Source: Actinomycetota bacterium
GTDB lineage: Bacteria > Actinomycetota > Acidimicrobiia > Acidimicrobiales > AC-35
Assembly (NCBI GenBank): GCA_005884125.1
Contig: VAXP01000139.1
Location: forward strand, 1-39,128
Direction: 5' to 3'
Length of the DNA stretch: 39,128 nucleotides
In this document: one piece after another, positions 31,325 to 38,518 of the stretch
How the letters are laid out: every line of letters starts with the position of its first letter
How positions within the stretch are numbered: position 1 is the first letter of the stretch
The notes under the pieces: model-generated
The model's database searches: none
Told to the model about the DNA's origin: nothing
What the model saw: the letters and a program-made list of their open reading frames with translations, nothing else
Made by a program: the position numbers and the translations under genes

Positions 31325-32413
31325 ATGGCTGAGGTCGTGTTGGTCGTGGGCACGCAGAAGGCGGTGTTCGTGCTCCGCTCCCCCGACCGCCGCCGCTTCC
31401 GCCTGTCCGAGCCCCGCTTCTCCGACGAGGAGGTGTACTCGGTCGGGGTCGACAGCCGGTCAGGCGCCCCCCGGCTGTTCGCGGGATGCACCAGCCAGCA
31501 CTGGGGCACGATCGTGCGCTGCAGCGAGGACCTGGGCCAGAGCTGGTCGGATCCTCCCGTCGGCAACGTGAGCTTCCCCGCGGTGGCGGACGCGAACGTG
31601 GCCCACGTGTGGCAGATCCAGCCCGCGGGCCCGGCCCAGCCCGACGTCATCTACGCCGGCGTCGAGCCCGCGGCCCTGTTCCGCTCCGACGACGGGGGCC
31701 GGAGCTTCAGCCTGGTCGCACCCCTGTGGCATCACCCCCACCGGCCCCGCTGGCAGCCCGGCTTCGGCGGGCTGTGCCTCCACAGCGTGGTCGTGCACCG
31801 CGGTGACCCGTCCCGCGTCCGCATCGCCATCTCGGCCGCCGGGGTGTACGCCACCGACGACGGCGGTGGCTCCTGGCGGGCCGCCAACCAGGGCATCCAC
31901 CTGCCCAACGAGCCCGACCAGTTCCCCGAGTTCGGCCAGTGCGTGCACCGCATCGCCCCCGACCCGGTGGCCGACGACACCCTGTTCCTCCAGAACCATG
32001 GCGGCCTGTACCGCAGCGACGACTTCGGGAATTCGTGGCGGGACATCGCCAACGGTGTGCCCTCCGACTTCGGCTTCCCCGTGGCCACCCATCCCCGCCG
32101 CCGGGGGGTGGCCTACGTCGTCCCCCTGACCGCCGACTACCAGCGCTGGCCCGTGCGGGGCCGGTGCCGGGTCTACCGGACCAGCGACGGCGGGGCGTCC
32201 TGGGAGCCCCTGTCGGCCGGGCTGCCCCAGAGGTCGGCCTACTTCAGCGTGCTCCGGGACGCCCTGTGCACCGACAGCCTGGACCCCGCCGGCGTCTACT
32301 TCGGGACCCGTTCGGGCGAGGTGTACGCCTCGGCCGATGAGGGCGAGACGTGGCGGCGGGTGGCGTCCCACCTGCCCCCCGTCCTGTCGGTCAGGGCCGC
32401 CGCCGTGGCCTAG
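31325..32413 (+). CDS. BNR/sialidase-like beta-propeller protein (sortilin or exo-alpha-sialidase type)
   Basis: 362 aa from ATG 31325; CGGAGG is 8 nt upstream, which I prefer to GTG 31301. The protein is a chain of propeller blades with Asp-box repeats: LFRSDDGGRSFSLV, VYATDDGGGSWRAAN, LYRSDDFGNSWRDIA, VYRTSDGGASWEPLS and VYASADEGETWRRVA (pattern S/T-x-D-x-G-x-(T/S)-W). No signal peptide or catalytic Arg triad is evident, so binding or photosystem-assembly-type (Ycf48-like) roles are as likely as sialidase. Its stop codon overlaps the stop of the convergent gene in a CTAG palindrome. Confidence 0.88.
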   Translation: MAEVVLVVGTQKAVFVLRSPDRRRFRLSEPRFSDEEVYSVGVDSRSGAPRLFAGCTSQHWGTIVRCSEDLGQSWSDPPVGNVSFPAVADANVAHVWQIQPAGPAQPDVIYAGVEPAALFRSDDGGRSFSLVAPLWHHPHRPRWQPGFGGLCLHSVVVHRGDPSRVRIAISAAGVYATDDGGGSWRAANQGIHLPNEPDQFPEFGQCVHRIAPDPVADDTLFLQNHGGLYRSDDFGNSWRDIANGVPSDFGFPVATHPRRRGVAYVVPLTADYQRWPVRGRCRVYRTSDGGASWEPLSAGLPQRSAYFSVLRDALCTDSLDPAGVYFGTRSGEVYASADEGETWRRVASHLPPVLSVRAAAVA

Positions 32414-32940
32414 CCGTCCACCGGGGTGACACCCCGGGCGTGGCGGCGGGCCAGCTCGGCGTAGGCCGCGGGGTTGTTCTTGACCCAGAACTCGGCCGGC
32501 GTGCCCGGCAGGGCCCGCTTGACCACCGCAGGCGAGCCCGCGGCCAGCACGTCGGGGGGGATGTCGGCCCCGGCCGCGACCAGGGAGTGCGCCGCGACCA
32601 GGGTCCGGGCTCCGATGCGGGCCCCGTCGAGCACGGTGGCGCCGTTGGCGATCAGGCACTCCTGGCCCAGGGTGGCGCCGTGCACCACGCACAGGTGGGC
32701 GACCGTGGCGCGCGGCCCCACCTCGGTGGGCAGGTCGGGAGGGCCGTGGATCACGGCGCCGTCCTGGACGTTGGCTCCGGCCCGGACGATGACGGGCGAG
32801 AAGTCGGCCCTGAGCACGGCGCCGTACCAGACGGAGGCGCCCTCCTCGACGATGACCTCGCCGATGAGGGTGGCGGTGGGGGCGACGAAGGCGGAGGTGT
32901 GGACCTGGGGAACCCGACCCTCAAACGAATAGAGAGGCAT
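32410..32940 (-). CDS. Gamma-carbonic anhydrase-like hexapeptide protein
   Basis: 176 aa from ATG 32940; an AGGAG lies about 11 nt upstream. Left-handed beta-helix with hexapeptide repeats. Three metal His are in place: DGAVIHGPPD, ATVAHLCVVHGATLG (two), the usual spacing of YrdA/PaaY-type proteins. VLDGARIGARTLVAAHSLVA, GADIPPDVLAAGSPAV and AEFWVKN form the C-terminal part. Activity may be CO2 hydration or thioesterase (PaaY). At the end of a CoA-ester catabolic run, a PaaY-like repair thioesterase is a fair guess. Convergent with the propeller gene, sharing 4 bases. Confidence 0.88.
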   Translation of the reverse strand: MPLYSFEGRVPQVHTSAFVAPTATLIGEVIVEEGASVWYGAVLRADFSPVIVRAGANVQDGAVIHGPPDLPTEVGPRATVAHLCVVHGATLGQECLIANGATVLDGARIGARTLVAAHSLVAAGADIPPDVLAAGSPAVVKRALPGTPAEFWVKNNPAAYAELARRHARGVTPVDG

Positions 32941-33025
32941 GGCCGGCCTGGCTCCTGTCTGGGTGTGCGGCGCGGACGGCGTGTCACCCACGTGCCCCGG
33001 TCGCCGGGCCCGGGGCCGCGAGTGC

Positions 33026-33415
33026 TCAGACGGTCGTGATCCCCTTCAGGCGCTCGGCCATCTGCTGCTGGCCCGCCGAAGGGGCGCCGCTCTGCATGGC
33101 CATGAGCTTGGTCATGTCGCCCTCGACCTTGATGTGGCCGGCCATGAAGGCCTGCATGGCGGCCTGCTGGTTGCCATCGATGAACACCTGCTTGGCCACG
33201 TCGAACGGGACCGTCATCTTGGTCGGGGCGTCGGCCAGCAGGCCCACGCCGAAGTTCCCGTTGGCCAGGTGGACCTCGCGGTCACCCTCGGGCCCGCCGG
33301 TCACGACCACGTTGAGCTTGATGTCGGCGGCCGTCGACTCGTTGCCCAGGCCCAGCTCGTCACGGATGTTGGCCGCCTCGGACAGCCACTCGTCGGACAG
33401 GAAGATGTAGCTCAT
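33026..33415 (-). CDS. SCP2 sterol-binding domain protein
   Basis: 129 aa. It starts MSYIFLSDEWLSEAANIRDE; an AAAGGA site lies about 12 nt before ATG 33415. The SCP2 fold follows: IKLNVVVTGGPEGDREVHLA, NGNFGVGLLADAPTKMTVPF, DVAKQVFIDGNQQAAMQAFM and AGHIKVEGDMTKLMAMQ, the last being the conserved G.i...Gd..kl segment. Such proteins bind sterols, fatty acyl-CoA or other lipids. It lies 53 bases after the lipid-transfer thiolase gene, mirroring the eukaryotic SCPx fusion (thiolase plus SCP2) as separate chains. Confidence 0.9.
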   Translation of the reverse strand: MSYIFLSDEWLSEAANIRDELGLGNESTAADIKLNVVVTGGPEGDREVHLANGNFGVGLLADAPTKMTVPFDVAKQVFIDGNQQAAMQAFMAGHIKVEGDMTKLMAMQSGAPSAGQQQMAERLKGITTV

Positions 33416-33468
33416 GGCTTGTTCATTCCTTTCTCGCGGCCCAGGAGCACTGGTGCCAACCTGCGGAT

Positions 33469-34668
33469 CTAACCCACGGCCTCGGGGGCCCGGTACATGG
33501 CGACGACCACCGCGCCCCCCAGGCCCAGGTTGTGCTGGAGCCCGACCTTGGCCTCAGGCACCTGCCTGGCGCCGGCCCGGTTGCGCAGCTGCCAGCTCAG
33601 CTCGGCGCACTGGGCCAACCCCGTCGCCCCCAAGGGGTGGCCCTTGGAGATGAGCCCTCCGGAGGGGTTGACGACCCAGTCCCCGCCGTAGGTGACGGCG
33701 CCGGAGTCGATGAGCTCACCGGCCTTGCCCTCGGGGCACAGGCCCAGGGCCTCGTAGGTGACCAGCTCGTTGGCCGAGAAGCAGTCGTGCAGCTCCACCA
33801 CGTCGGCGTCCTCGGGGCCGAGGCCGGACTGCTCGTACACCCGCTCGGCCGTGCGCCTGGCCATGTCGACGCCGACGAGCTTGATGCAGCTCCGCTCGTC
33901 GAAGGTGCTGGGCAGGTCGGTCCCCATGGCCATACCCGCGATCTCCACCGCCTGGGCCTCGAGGCCGTGGCGGCGGACGACGTCCTCGCTGCACACCACC
34001 GCGGCCGCGCCACCGTCCGAGGTGGGGCAGCACTGGAGCCTGGTGAGGGGTTCGTAGACCATGGGGGCGGCCATGATCTGCTCCAGGGTGTAGGCGTCCT
34101 GGAACTGGGAGTTGGGATTGCGAGTCGAGTGCTCGTGGTTCTTGCCGGCGATCTTGGCCAGCTGCTCGGCCGTGGTCCCGTAGCGCTCCATGTGCTCCCG
34201 GCCCGCGTTGCCGAAGACCTGGGCCGCGGGCGGGGCCGGGACAAAACCCCGCAGCTCGATCATGAGCGAGACGTGCTTGTCCATGGGCTGGGTCCGGTCG
34301 GAGTACTTGACCCCGAGCGAGCCCTTCTCCATCTTCTCGAAGCCCACGGCGAGGACGCAGTCGGCGATGCCCCCCTCCACCAGCTGCTTGGCCAGGAACA
34401 GGGCGCTCGAGCCCGTGGCGCAGTTGTTGTTGACGTTGTAGACGGGGATGCCGGTGAGACCGAGCTGGTAGACGGCGCGCTGGCCGCAGGTCGACTCGCC
34501 GTACACGTAGCCGGCGACGGCCTGCTCCACCTCGTCGTAGGGGATGCCGGCGTCGTCCAGGGCCTGGCCGGCCGCCTCCTTGGCCATGTCGGGGTAGTCC
34601 CAGTCCCTGGCGCCGGGCTTCTCGAACTTCGTCATCCCCACGCCGACCACGTAGACCTTGCTGCCCAT
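33469..34668 (-). CDS. Lipid-transfer protein / SCPx-type thiolase
   Basis: 399 aa from ATG 34668, chosen because AAGGAGG is 8 nt upstream; GTG 34674 would be too close to it. The acylated Cys is in [19 protein letters not shown]; a His is in [17 protein letters not shown] and the second His in [30 protein letters not shown] ends the fold. Compared with classical thiolases it lacks the CxG near the C-terminus (HNLGLGG), as in SCPx/lipid-transfer thiolases used in sterol side-chain or branched lipid degradation. It releases a CoA product in beta-oxidation, or a retro-aldol-type step in related proteins. Confidence 0.92.
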   Translation of the reverse strand: MGSKVYVVGVGMTKFEKPGARDWDYPDMAKEAAGQALDDAGIPYDEVEQAVAGYVYGESTCGQRAVYQLGLTGIPVYNVNNNCATGSSALFLAKQLVEGGIADCVLAVGFEKMEKGSLGVKYSDRTQPMDKHVSLMIELRGFVPAPPAAQVFGNAGREHMERYGTTAEQLAKIAGKNHEHSTRNPNSQFQDAYTLEQIMAAPMVYEPLTRLQCCPTSDGGAAAVVCSEDVVRRHGLEAQAVEIAGMAMGTDLPSTFDERSCIKLVGVDMARRTAERVYEQSGLGPEDADVVELHDCFSANELVTYEALGLCPEGKAGELIDSGAVTYGGDWVVNPSGGLISKGHPLGATGLAQCAELSWQLRNRAGARQVPEAKVGLQHNLGLGGAVVVAMYRAPEAVG

Positions 34669-34692
34669 GGACACGACCTCCTTGGCCCTGCT

Positions 34693-35513
34693 CTAGTCCC
34701 TGAGGGTGATCGCCGCGTTGGAGATCACCGGGGTGTCACGTTCCTTGGTGCGGGCGGACACGACGATGCGCCCGCCCTCTTCCCACATCGACGTCACGAT
34801 CGTCTCGCCCGGGAACACCACTCCGGAGAAGCGGGCCCGGTAGCCGGCCACGGCGGCCACGTCGCCACCCAGGGCGGAGTCGACCACGGCCTTGCAGACG
34901 ATGCCGTAGGAGCACAGTCCGTGGAGGATGGGCTTGTCGAACCCGCCCAGCTGGGCGAAGGAGGGGTCGATGTGGAGGGGGTTCTTGTCACCGCTCAGGC
35001 GGTAGAGCAAGGCCTGCTGGGGGAGGGTGGGTGACTCGACCAAGTGGTCGGGGTCCCGGGCCGGGGGCTCGTTGCCGGGCGCGGGGCCGGGCTCGCCGCC
35101 GAAGCCGCCCTCGCCCCTGAGGAAGGCGGCGAATCGGTTCACGAACAGGGGCCGGCCCGACTCGTCGTTGGTCTGGGCCTCGACGACGATCAGCGCGCCC
35201 TTGCCCTTGTCGTAGACGCCCGACACCTTGGCCGTGTTGTCCACCTTGGCCTGGGTGGGGATGGGGCCGGAGAGGGGTTGAAGGACAGGCCTTCCAGGCC
35301 GACCAGACCGGCCAGGGCGCCGAACACGGGGAGCACGCCGAAGCTGGGCAGGACCTTGAGCCGGGCCTCGTAGGTGTACTCCAGCTCCTTGTCGTCGGTG
35401 GGTGGGACGCCAGCACCCACGCCGAGGTGGTAGAGGATCACGTCGTCGGCGTCCCACGTCGCCACCGCGCCGGCAAGCTCGGCGCCCAGCACCTTGTCGA
35501 GGTCGATCGGCAC
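34693..35513 (-). pseudogene. MaoC-like enoyl-CoA hydratase 2, frameshifted
   Basis: GTG 35513 starts PIDLDKVLGAELAGAVATWD; AGGGGG is upstream. The N-terminal hot-dog half runs VILYHLGVGAG and SFGVLPVFGALAGLVGLEGL to SFNP at about 35270. From there the reading continues in another frame: GPIPTQAKVDNTAKVSGVYD, then the C-terminal half SPTLPQQALLYRLSGDKNPL, HIDPSFAQLGGFDKPILHGL (the hydratase signature D.NP.H.d...a...gf..pi.hGl). The linking segment of relatives (..lvHGEQ.....RP) of about 15 residues is missing, so this is again a small deletion with frame change. The intact enzyme would hydrate long or branched enoyl-CoA. Confidence 0.85.
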
Positions 35514-35587
35514 CGTGGCCCCCTGTCCCGGATCTGGCCAACTGCTCCCCACGGGCGGAGGAGCGGCGGCATCGTATCCACCCAGAA

Positions 35588-35607
35588 AACATACGTGCAA
35601 GCCTGCA
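35588..35607 (-). promoter_or_regulatory. Candidate promoter/operator before the MaoC gene
   Basis: On the complement TATGTT (35588-35593) is a TANNNT box, and TGCAGGCTTGCA (35596-35607) is a near-palindrome just upstream of it. It is in the 136-base gap between the acyl-CoA dehydrogenase stop (35650) and the MaoC start (35513). Weak but the only AT-rich patch there. Confidence 0.3.
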
Positions 35608-35649
35608 TGTCTCTCGCCGCTGGTCGCTCGCCGCAGCGCCTGCGGGCGC

Positions 35650-36912
35650 TCAGCTGCGAAGGGCCCGGTTCCAGGGCTCGGCCTTGGCCGGGTCCTCGTC
35701 CCGCGGGAGGCCCAGCACGCGCTCGGCCACCTGGTTGCGCAGCACCTCGGAGGTTCCGCCTTCGATGGTGTTGGCCCGGGCCCGCAGGAAGGCCTGGGCC
35801 CGCAGCTCGGCCTCCTGGTCGCCCGGGGCCCAGGCGATCCCGGCCATGCCCGCCAGCGTGACGGCCAGGTTGGTGCGGCGCTGGTTGAGCTCGGCGTTGA
35901 CCACCTTGTTGACCGATCCCTCGGGGCCGGGCTGCTCGCCCCGCATCCGCGCCGAGTTGGCCCGGAACACGGTGACCTGCTTCGTCTCGTTCTCGATGTA
36001 GAGCTGGCCCAGGCGCTGACGGGTCACGGGCTCGGCCCGGTCGGCCACGCCGTCGAGGAACGCCAGCCAGGGATCCTTGCGGATGCCGCCCAGCAGCGAC
36101 ACGGGATCGAGGGAGACGCCGGCGATGGTGTCGCGCTCGTTGGCCAGGGTGGTGCGCGCACACCGCCAGCCTTCTCCGACGTCCCCGACCCGGCGATCGT
36201 CGGGCACACGCACGTCGGTCAGGTAGACCTCGTTGAACTCGGCGGAGCCCGTCATCTGACGCAGAGGCCGGACCTCGACGCCGGGGGCGGACATCTCCAG
36301 GATGAAGTAGGTGAGACCCTCGTGCTTGGGGACGGCGGGGTCGGTGCGGGTCAGCAGGAGGCCGAACTTGGAGATCTGGGCGATGGAGGTCCACACCTTC
36401 TGGCCGTTGATCACCCACTCGTCCCCGTCGCGCACGGCCCTGGTCGACAGGGACGCCAGGTCCGACCCCGATCCGGGCTCGCTGAAGAGCTGGCACCAGA
36501 GCTCCTGGCCCGTGAGGATGTGGCGCAGGTAGCGCTCCTTCTGCGCCTCGGTGCCGTGAGCGATGATGGTGGGCCCGGCCAGCCCCACGCCCAGGATGTT
36601 GGGGCCGAAGGTTGGGAGGCGGTAGCGGACCAGCTCCTCCCTGACGAGCTGCTGCATCCAGGTCTCGCCCGACAGGCCTCCGTACTCCTTGGGCCACAGC
36701 GGGGCGCCGTATCCGCTCTCCCCGACCGTGCCCATCCAGGACATGAAGTTCCAGCCCCCGCGCTCGGCCTGGGCCCTCACCAGGCCGAAGCCCTCCTCGT
36801 CACCGTTGTCGATGGCCTCGGTCCAGCCCGGCTGGAGCACCTCCCGCAACCAGGCCCGCGCCTCCTGGCGGAAGGCGGCCTGCTCGGGGCTGTCCTCCAT
36901 CGTCCAGCGCAT
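35650..36912 (-). CDS. Acyl-CoA dehydrogenase
   Basis: 420 aa, full length. N-terminal helical domain MEDSPEQAAFRQEARAWLRE; flavin site QLFSEPGSGSDLASLSTRAV and WVINGQKVWTSIAQISKFGL; mid-domain VEVRPLRQMTGSAEFNEVYL; C-terminal ANTIEGGTSEVLRNQVAERV, where the Glu in IEGGTSE is the usual catalytic-base region of several subfamilies. It is of the type often found in actinobacterial steroid or branched-acid clusters, where it can act as half of an alpha2beta2 pair; no second subunit is in the window. It begins 6 bases after the tetR stop and so is likely part of that operon. Confidence 0.92.
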   Translation of the reverse strand: MRWTMEDSPEQAAFRQEARAWLREVLQPGWTEAIDNGDEEGFGLVRAQAERGGWNFMSWMGTVGESGYGAPLWPKEYGGLSGETWMQQLVREELVRYRLPTFGPNILGVGLAGPTIIAHGTEAQKERYLRHILTGQELWCQLFSEPGSGSDLASLSTRAVRDGDEWVINGQKVWTSIAQISKFGLLLTRTDPAVPKHEGLTYFILEMSAPGVEVRPLRQMTGSAEFNEVYLTDVRVPDDRRVGDVGEGWRCARTTLANERDTIAGVSLDPVSLLGGIRKDPWLAFLDGVADRAEPVTRQRLGQLYIENETKQVTVFRANSARMRGEQPGPEGSVNKVVNAELNQRRTNLAVTLAGMAGIAWAPGDQEAELRAQAFLRARANTIEGGTSEVLRNQVAERVLGLPRDEDPAKAEPWNRALRS

Positions 36913-36918
36913 GGCGGG

Positions 36919-37557
36919 CTAGACGTTCTCCAGGACGCGGGTGACCACGTCCTTCCACGCCGACACCATGGCCAGCTCCCGGCGCTTGAGCTGGCGTGCG
37001 TCGGGCGAGGCCAGGACGCGCTGGAGGGCCATGCCGTACATCAGGTTGAGCGTGAGGTCGATGGCCAGGGCGTGACCCGGGGTCTTGCTGCTGGCCGGAC
37101 CGAAGACCTCCTCCACCTGGCGCTGCATGGAGTGGGCCAGCCGTTCCTCGACCGCCTTCAGGTGCTTGCGCAGCTCGGCGTCGGTGCGGGCCGCCACCAG
37201 CAGCTCGAGAAAGGCCGGGAACAGAGGCGTGGAGAAGCGGGACCACAACAGGTCGACGGCGGCGGAGACGCGGTCGCCGTCGGCGGGGAGCTTGGCCGCT
37301 TCGTGGTGCAGGTCCTCGCCGATCCTGCGGGTCAGGTGCTCGACCGCGGCCGCGACCAGCTCCGCCTTGGTGGGGAAGTGGTGGAGCTGGGCCCCCCGGG
37401 ACACCCCGGCCCGCTCGGCGATCACCGTGGTCGTGGTGTCGGCGTAGCCGAGGTCGATGAGGCAGTCGACGGTGGCGTCGAGGAGCCGGGTCCGGGTCTC
37501 CGCGCTCCGCTCCTCCTGGGTCCGCCGGACCTTGCCGTCCCGGGTCAGTCGAGGCAC
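36919..37557 (-). CDS. TetR-family transcriptional regulator
   Basis: 212 aa from GTG 37557; upstream codons carry no family resemblance. The HTH domain is RLLDATVDCLIDLGYADTTT followed by VIAERAGVSRGAQLHHFPTK, the usual TetR pattern (G.s.g.ly.hF.sK, here AQLHHF). The C-terminal half is a helical ligand domain (LWSRFSTPLFPAFLELLVAA). Its own promoter region holds a perfect 18-bp palindrome (37581-37598). It heads the operon with the acyl-CoA dehydrogenase, so it likely represses that set until an acyl-CoA or other lipid ligand appears. Confidence 0.92.
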   Translation of the reverse strand: MPRLTRDGKVRRTQEERSAETRTRLLDATVDCLIDLGYADTTTTVIAERAGVSRGAQLHHFPTKAELVAAAVEHLTRRIGEDLHHEAAKLPADGDRVSAAVDLLWSRFSTPLFPAFLELLVAARTDAELRKHLKAVEERLAHSMQRQVEEVFGPASSKTPGHALAIDLTLNLMYGMALQRVLASPDARQLKRRELAMVSAWKDVVTRVLENV

Positions 37558-37580
37558 CGGCCCGAGACTACCCCAGTCAG

Positions 37581-37598
37581 AAACAGTGGAGACTGTTT
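37581..37598. promoter_or_regulatory. TetR-type operator, 18-bp palindrome
   Basis: AAACAGT-GGAG-ACTGTTT: perfect 7-bp arms around four bases, 24 bases upstream of the tetR GTG. AT-rich against the surrounding DNA. The position fits autoregulation and control of the downstream acyl-CoA dehydrogenase and perhaps of the MaoC, thiolase and SCP2 genes. Confidence 0.7.
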
Positions 37599-37625
37599 GT
37601 GTTCCGGCGGGCCCGAGCCCAGACC

Positions 37626-38480
37626 TCAGTCGGGCGGCGCTACCGCCTCCCCGCCCCGCAGGACGGGGAACTGGCGCTCGGGGGCATCGCAGGCCGCGCC
37701 GCCCGTGGGCGGCCCCCCGGCGGGGTCGCCAGTGAGGGTGCGGGCCCCGGCCGGCGCGTACTGGAGGATGTAGGCCTTGCGCACCGCGTCGGTGGTGTTG
37801 GGCCCGGTCAGGTGGGGCGTGAGCGACGAGAACACGACGATCCCTCCCGCCCCCACCGGGGCGGCCACCGCCCCTTCGGGGTCGGAGAAGCACTCGAAGC
37901 CGAGGGGGTCGACGAAGGTGTGGCGCAGGGTGCCCAGGCGGTGGGCTCCGGGGACGACCCACGGGCAGCCGTTGTCCACCGTAGCGTCGGTGAGGGCGAC
38001 CCAACAGGTGAGGTACTGCTGGGGCTCCACGTAGGTGTAGCCGTTGTCCTGGTGCCAGGGGAAGCGGCGGGGCTTCTCCGGCTTCTTGTAGACGGCCTGG
38101 TCCCAGTAGAGGTTGACGTCCGGTCCGACCAGGTCGGCGCACAGGTCCAGGACGGCGGGGTGGGTGGCGAAGCGGCGTAGCGCCTCGGAGCGGGTGACGA
38201 GGTGGACCGAGAAGGTGATGGCTCCCGCCTCGGCGATCATCATGCGCCCCTCCTCCTGGCGGCGCAGGAAGCTCTCGGTCCTGGCCTCCAGGGGGTCGAT
38301 CTCGGCCGTGACCTCATGCACGACGCCGGCATCGAAGACGCCCTCGAGGACGACGTAGCCGTCGTCGTCGAAGTGCCCGGCCTGCCCTGAGGACAGGGCC
38401 CGGAAGGGCCCCTGGTGCCGCTGCCACTCGAAGCCTCGGTTCCAGGGGTGCAGCTCGGCCTCGCTGGTGGCCGGTGTCAT
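37626..38480 (-). CDS. Phytanoyl-CoA dioxygenase family protein (PhyH)
   Basis: 284 aa. Fe(II)/2-oxoglutarate oxygenase: H143-x-D145 in RFPWHQDNGYTYVEP, distal His about 223 in SSLTPHLTGPN, and the 2-oxoglutarate Arg about 234 in AVRKAYILQYA. The start GFEWQRHQGPFRALSSGQAG and HFDDDGYVVLEGVFD is the family lead-in. It hydroxylates a branched acyl-CoA, a lipid or a small molecule. ATG 38480 follows a TAATGT box after 9 bases. It sits between the SDR and TetR genes on the same strand, so hydroxylation followed by dehydrogenation is a sensible pair. Confidence 0.9.
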   Translation of the reverse strand: MTPATSEAELHPWNRGFEWQRHQGPFRALSSGQAGHFDDDGYVVLEGVFDAGVVHEVTAEIDPLEARTESFLRRQEEGRMMIAEAGAITFSVHLVTRSEALRRFATHPAVLDLCADLVGPDVNLYWDQAVYKKPEKPRRFPWHQDNGYTYVEPQQYLTCWVALTDATVDNGCPWVVPGAHRLGTLRHTFVDPLGFECFSDPEGAVAAPVGAGGIVVFSSLTPHLTGPNTTDAVRKAYILQYAPAGARTLTGDPAGGPPTGGAACDAPERQFPVLRGGEAVAPPD

Positions 38481-38489
38481 GGGTCGCTG

Positions 38490-38495
38490 ACATTA
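38490..38495 (-). promoter_or_regulatory. Candidate -10 box before the PhyH gene
   Basis: On the complement TAATGT (TANNNT) lies 9 bases before ATG 38480, leaving a 5' leader of only a few bases. No -35 box is clear. Confidence 0.35.
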
Positions 38496-38518
38496 GGCCC
38501 GGGGGGCCGGCTCAGCGC

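Noticed and set aside
36919-38142. Extension of the TetR gene upstream through the PhyH gene
   Set aside because: The extra residues are antiphase to the well conserved PhyH frame; the TetR family begins near GTG 37557.
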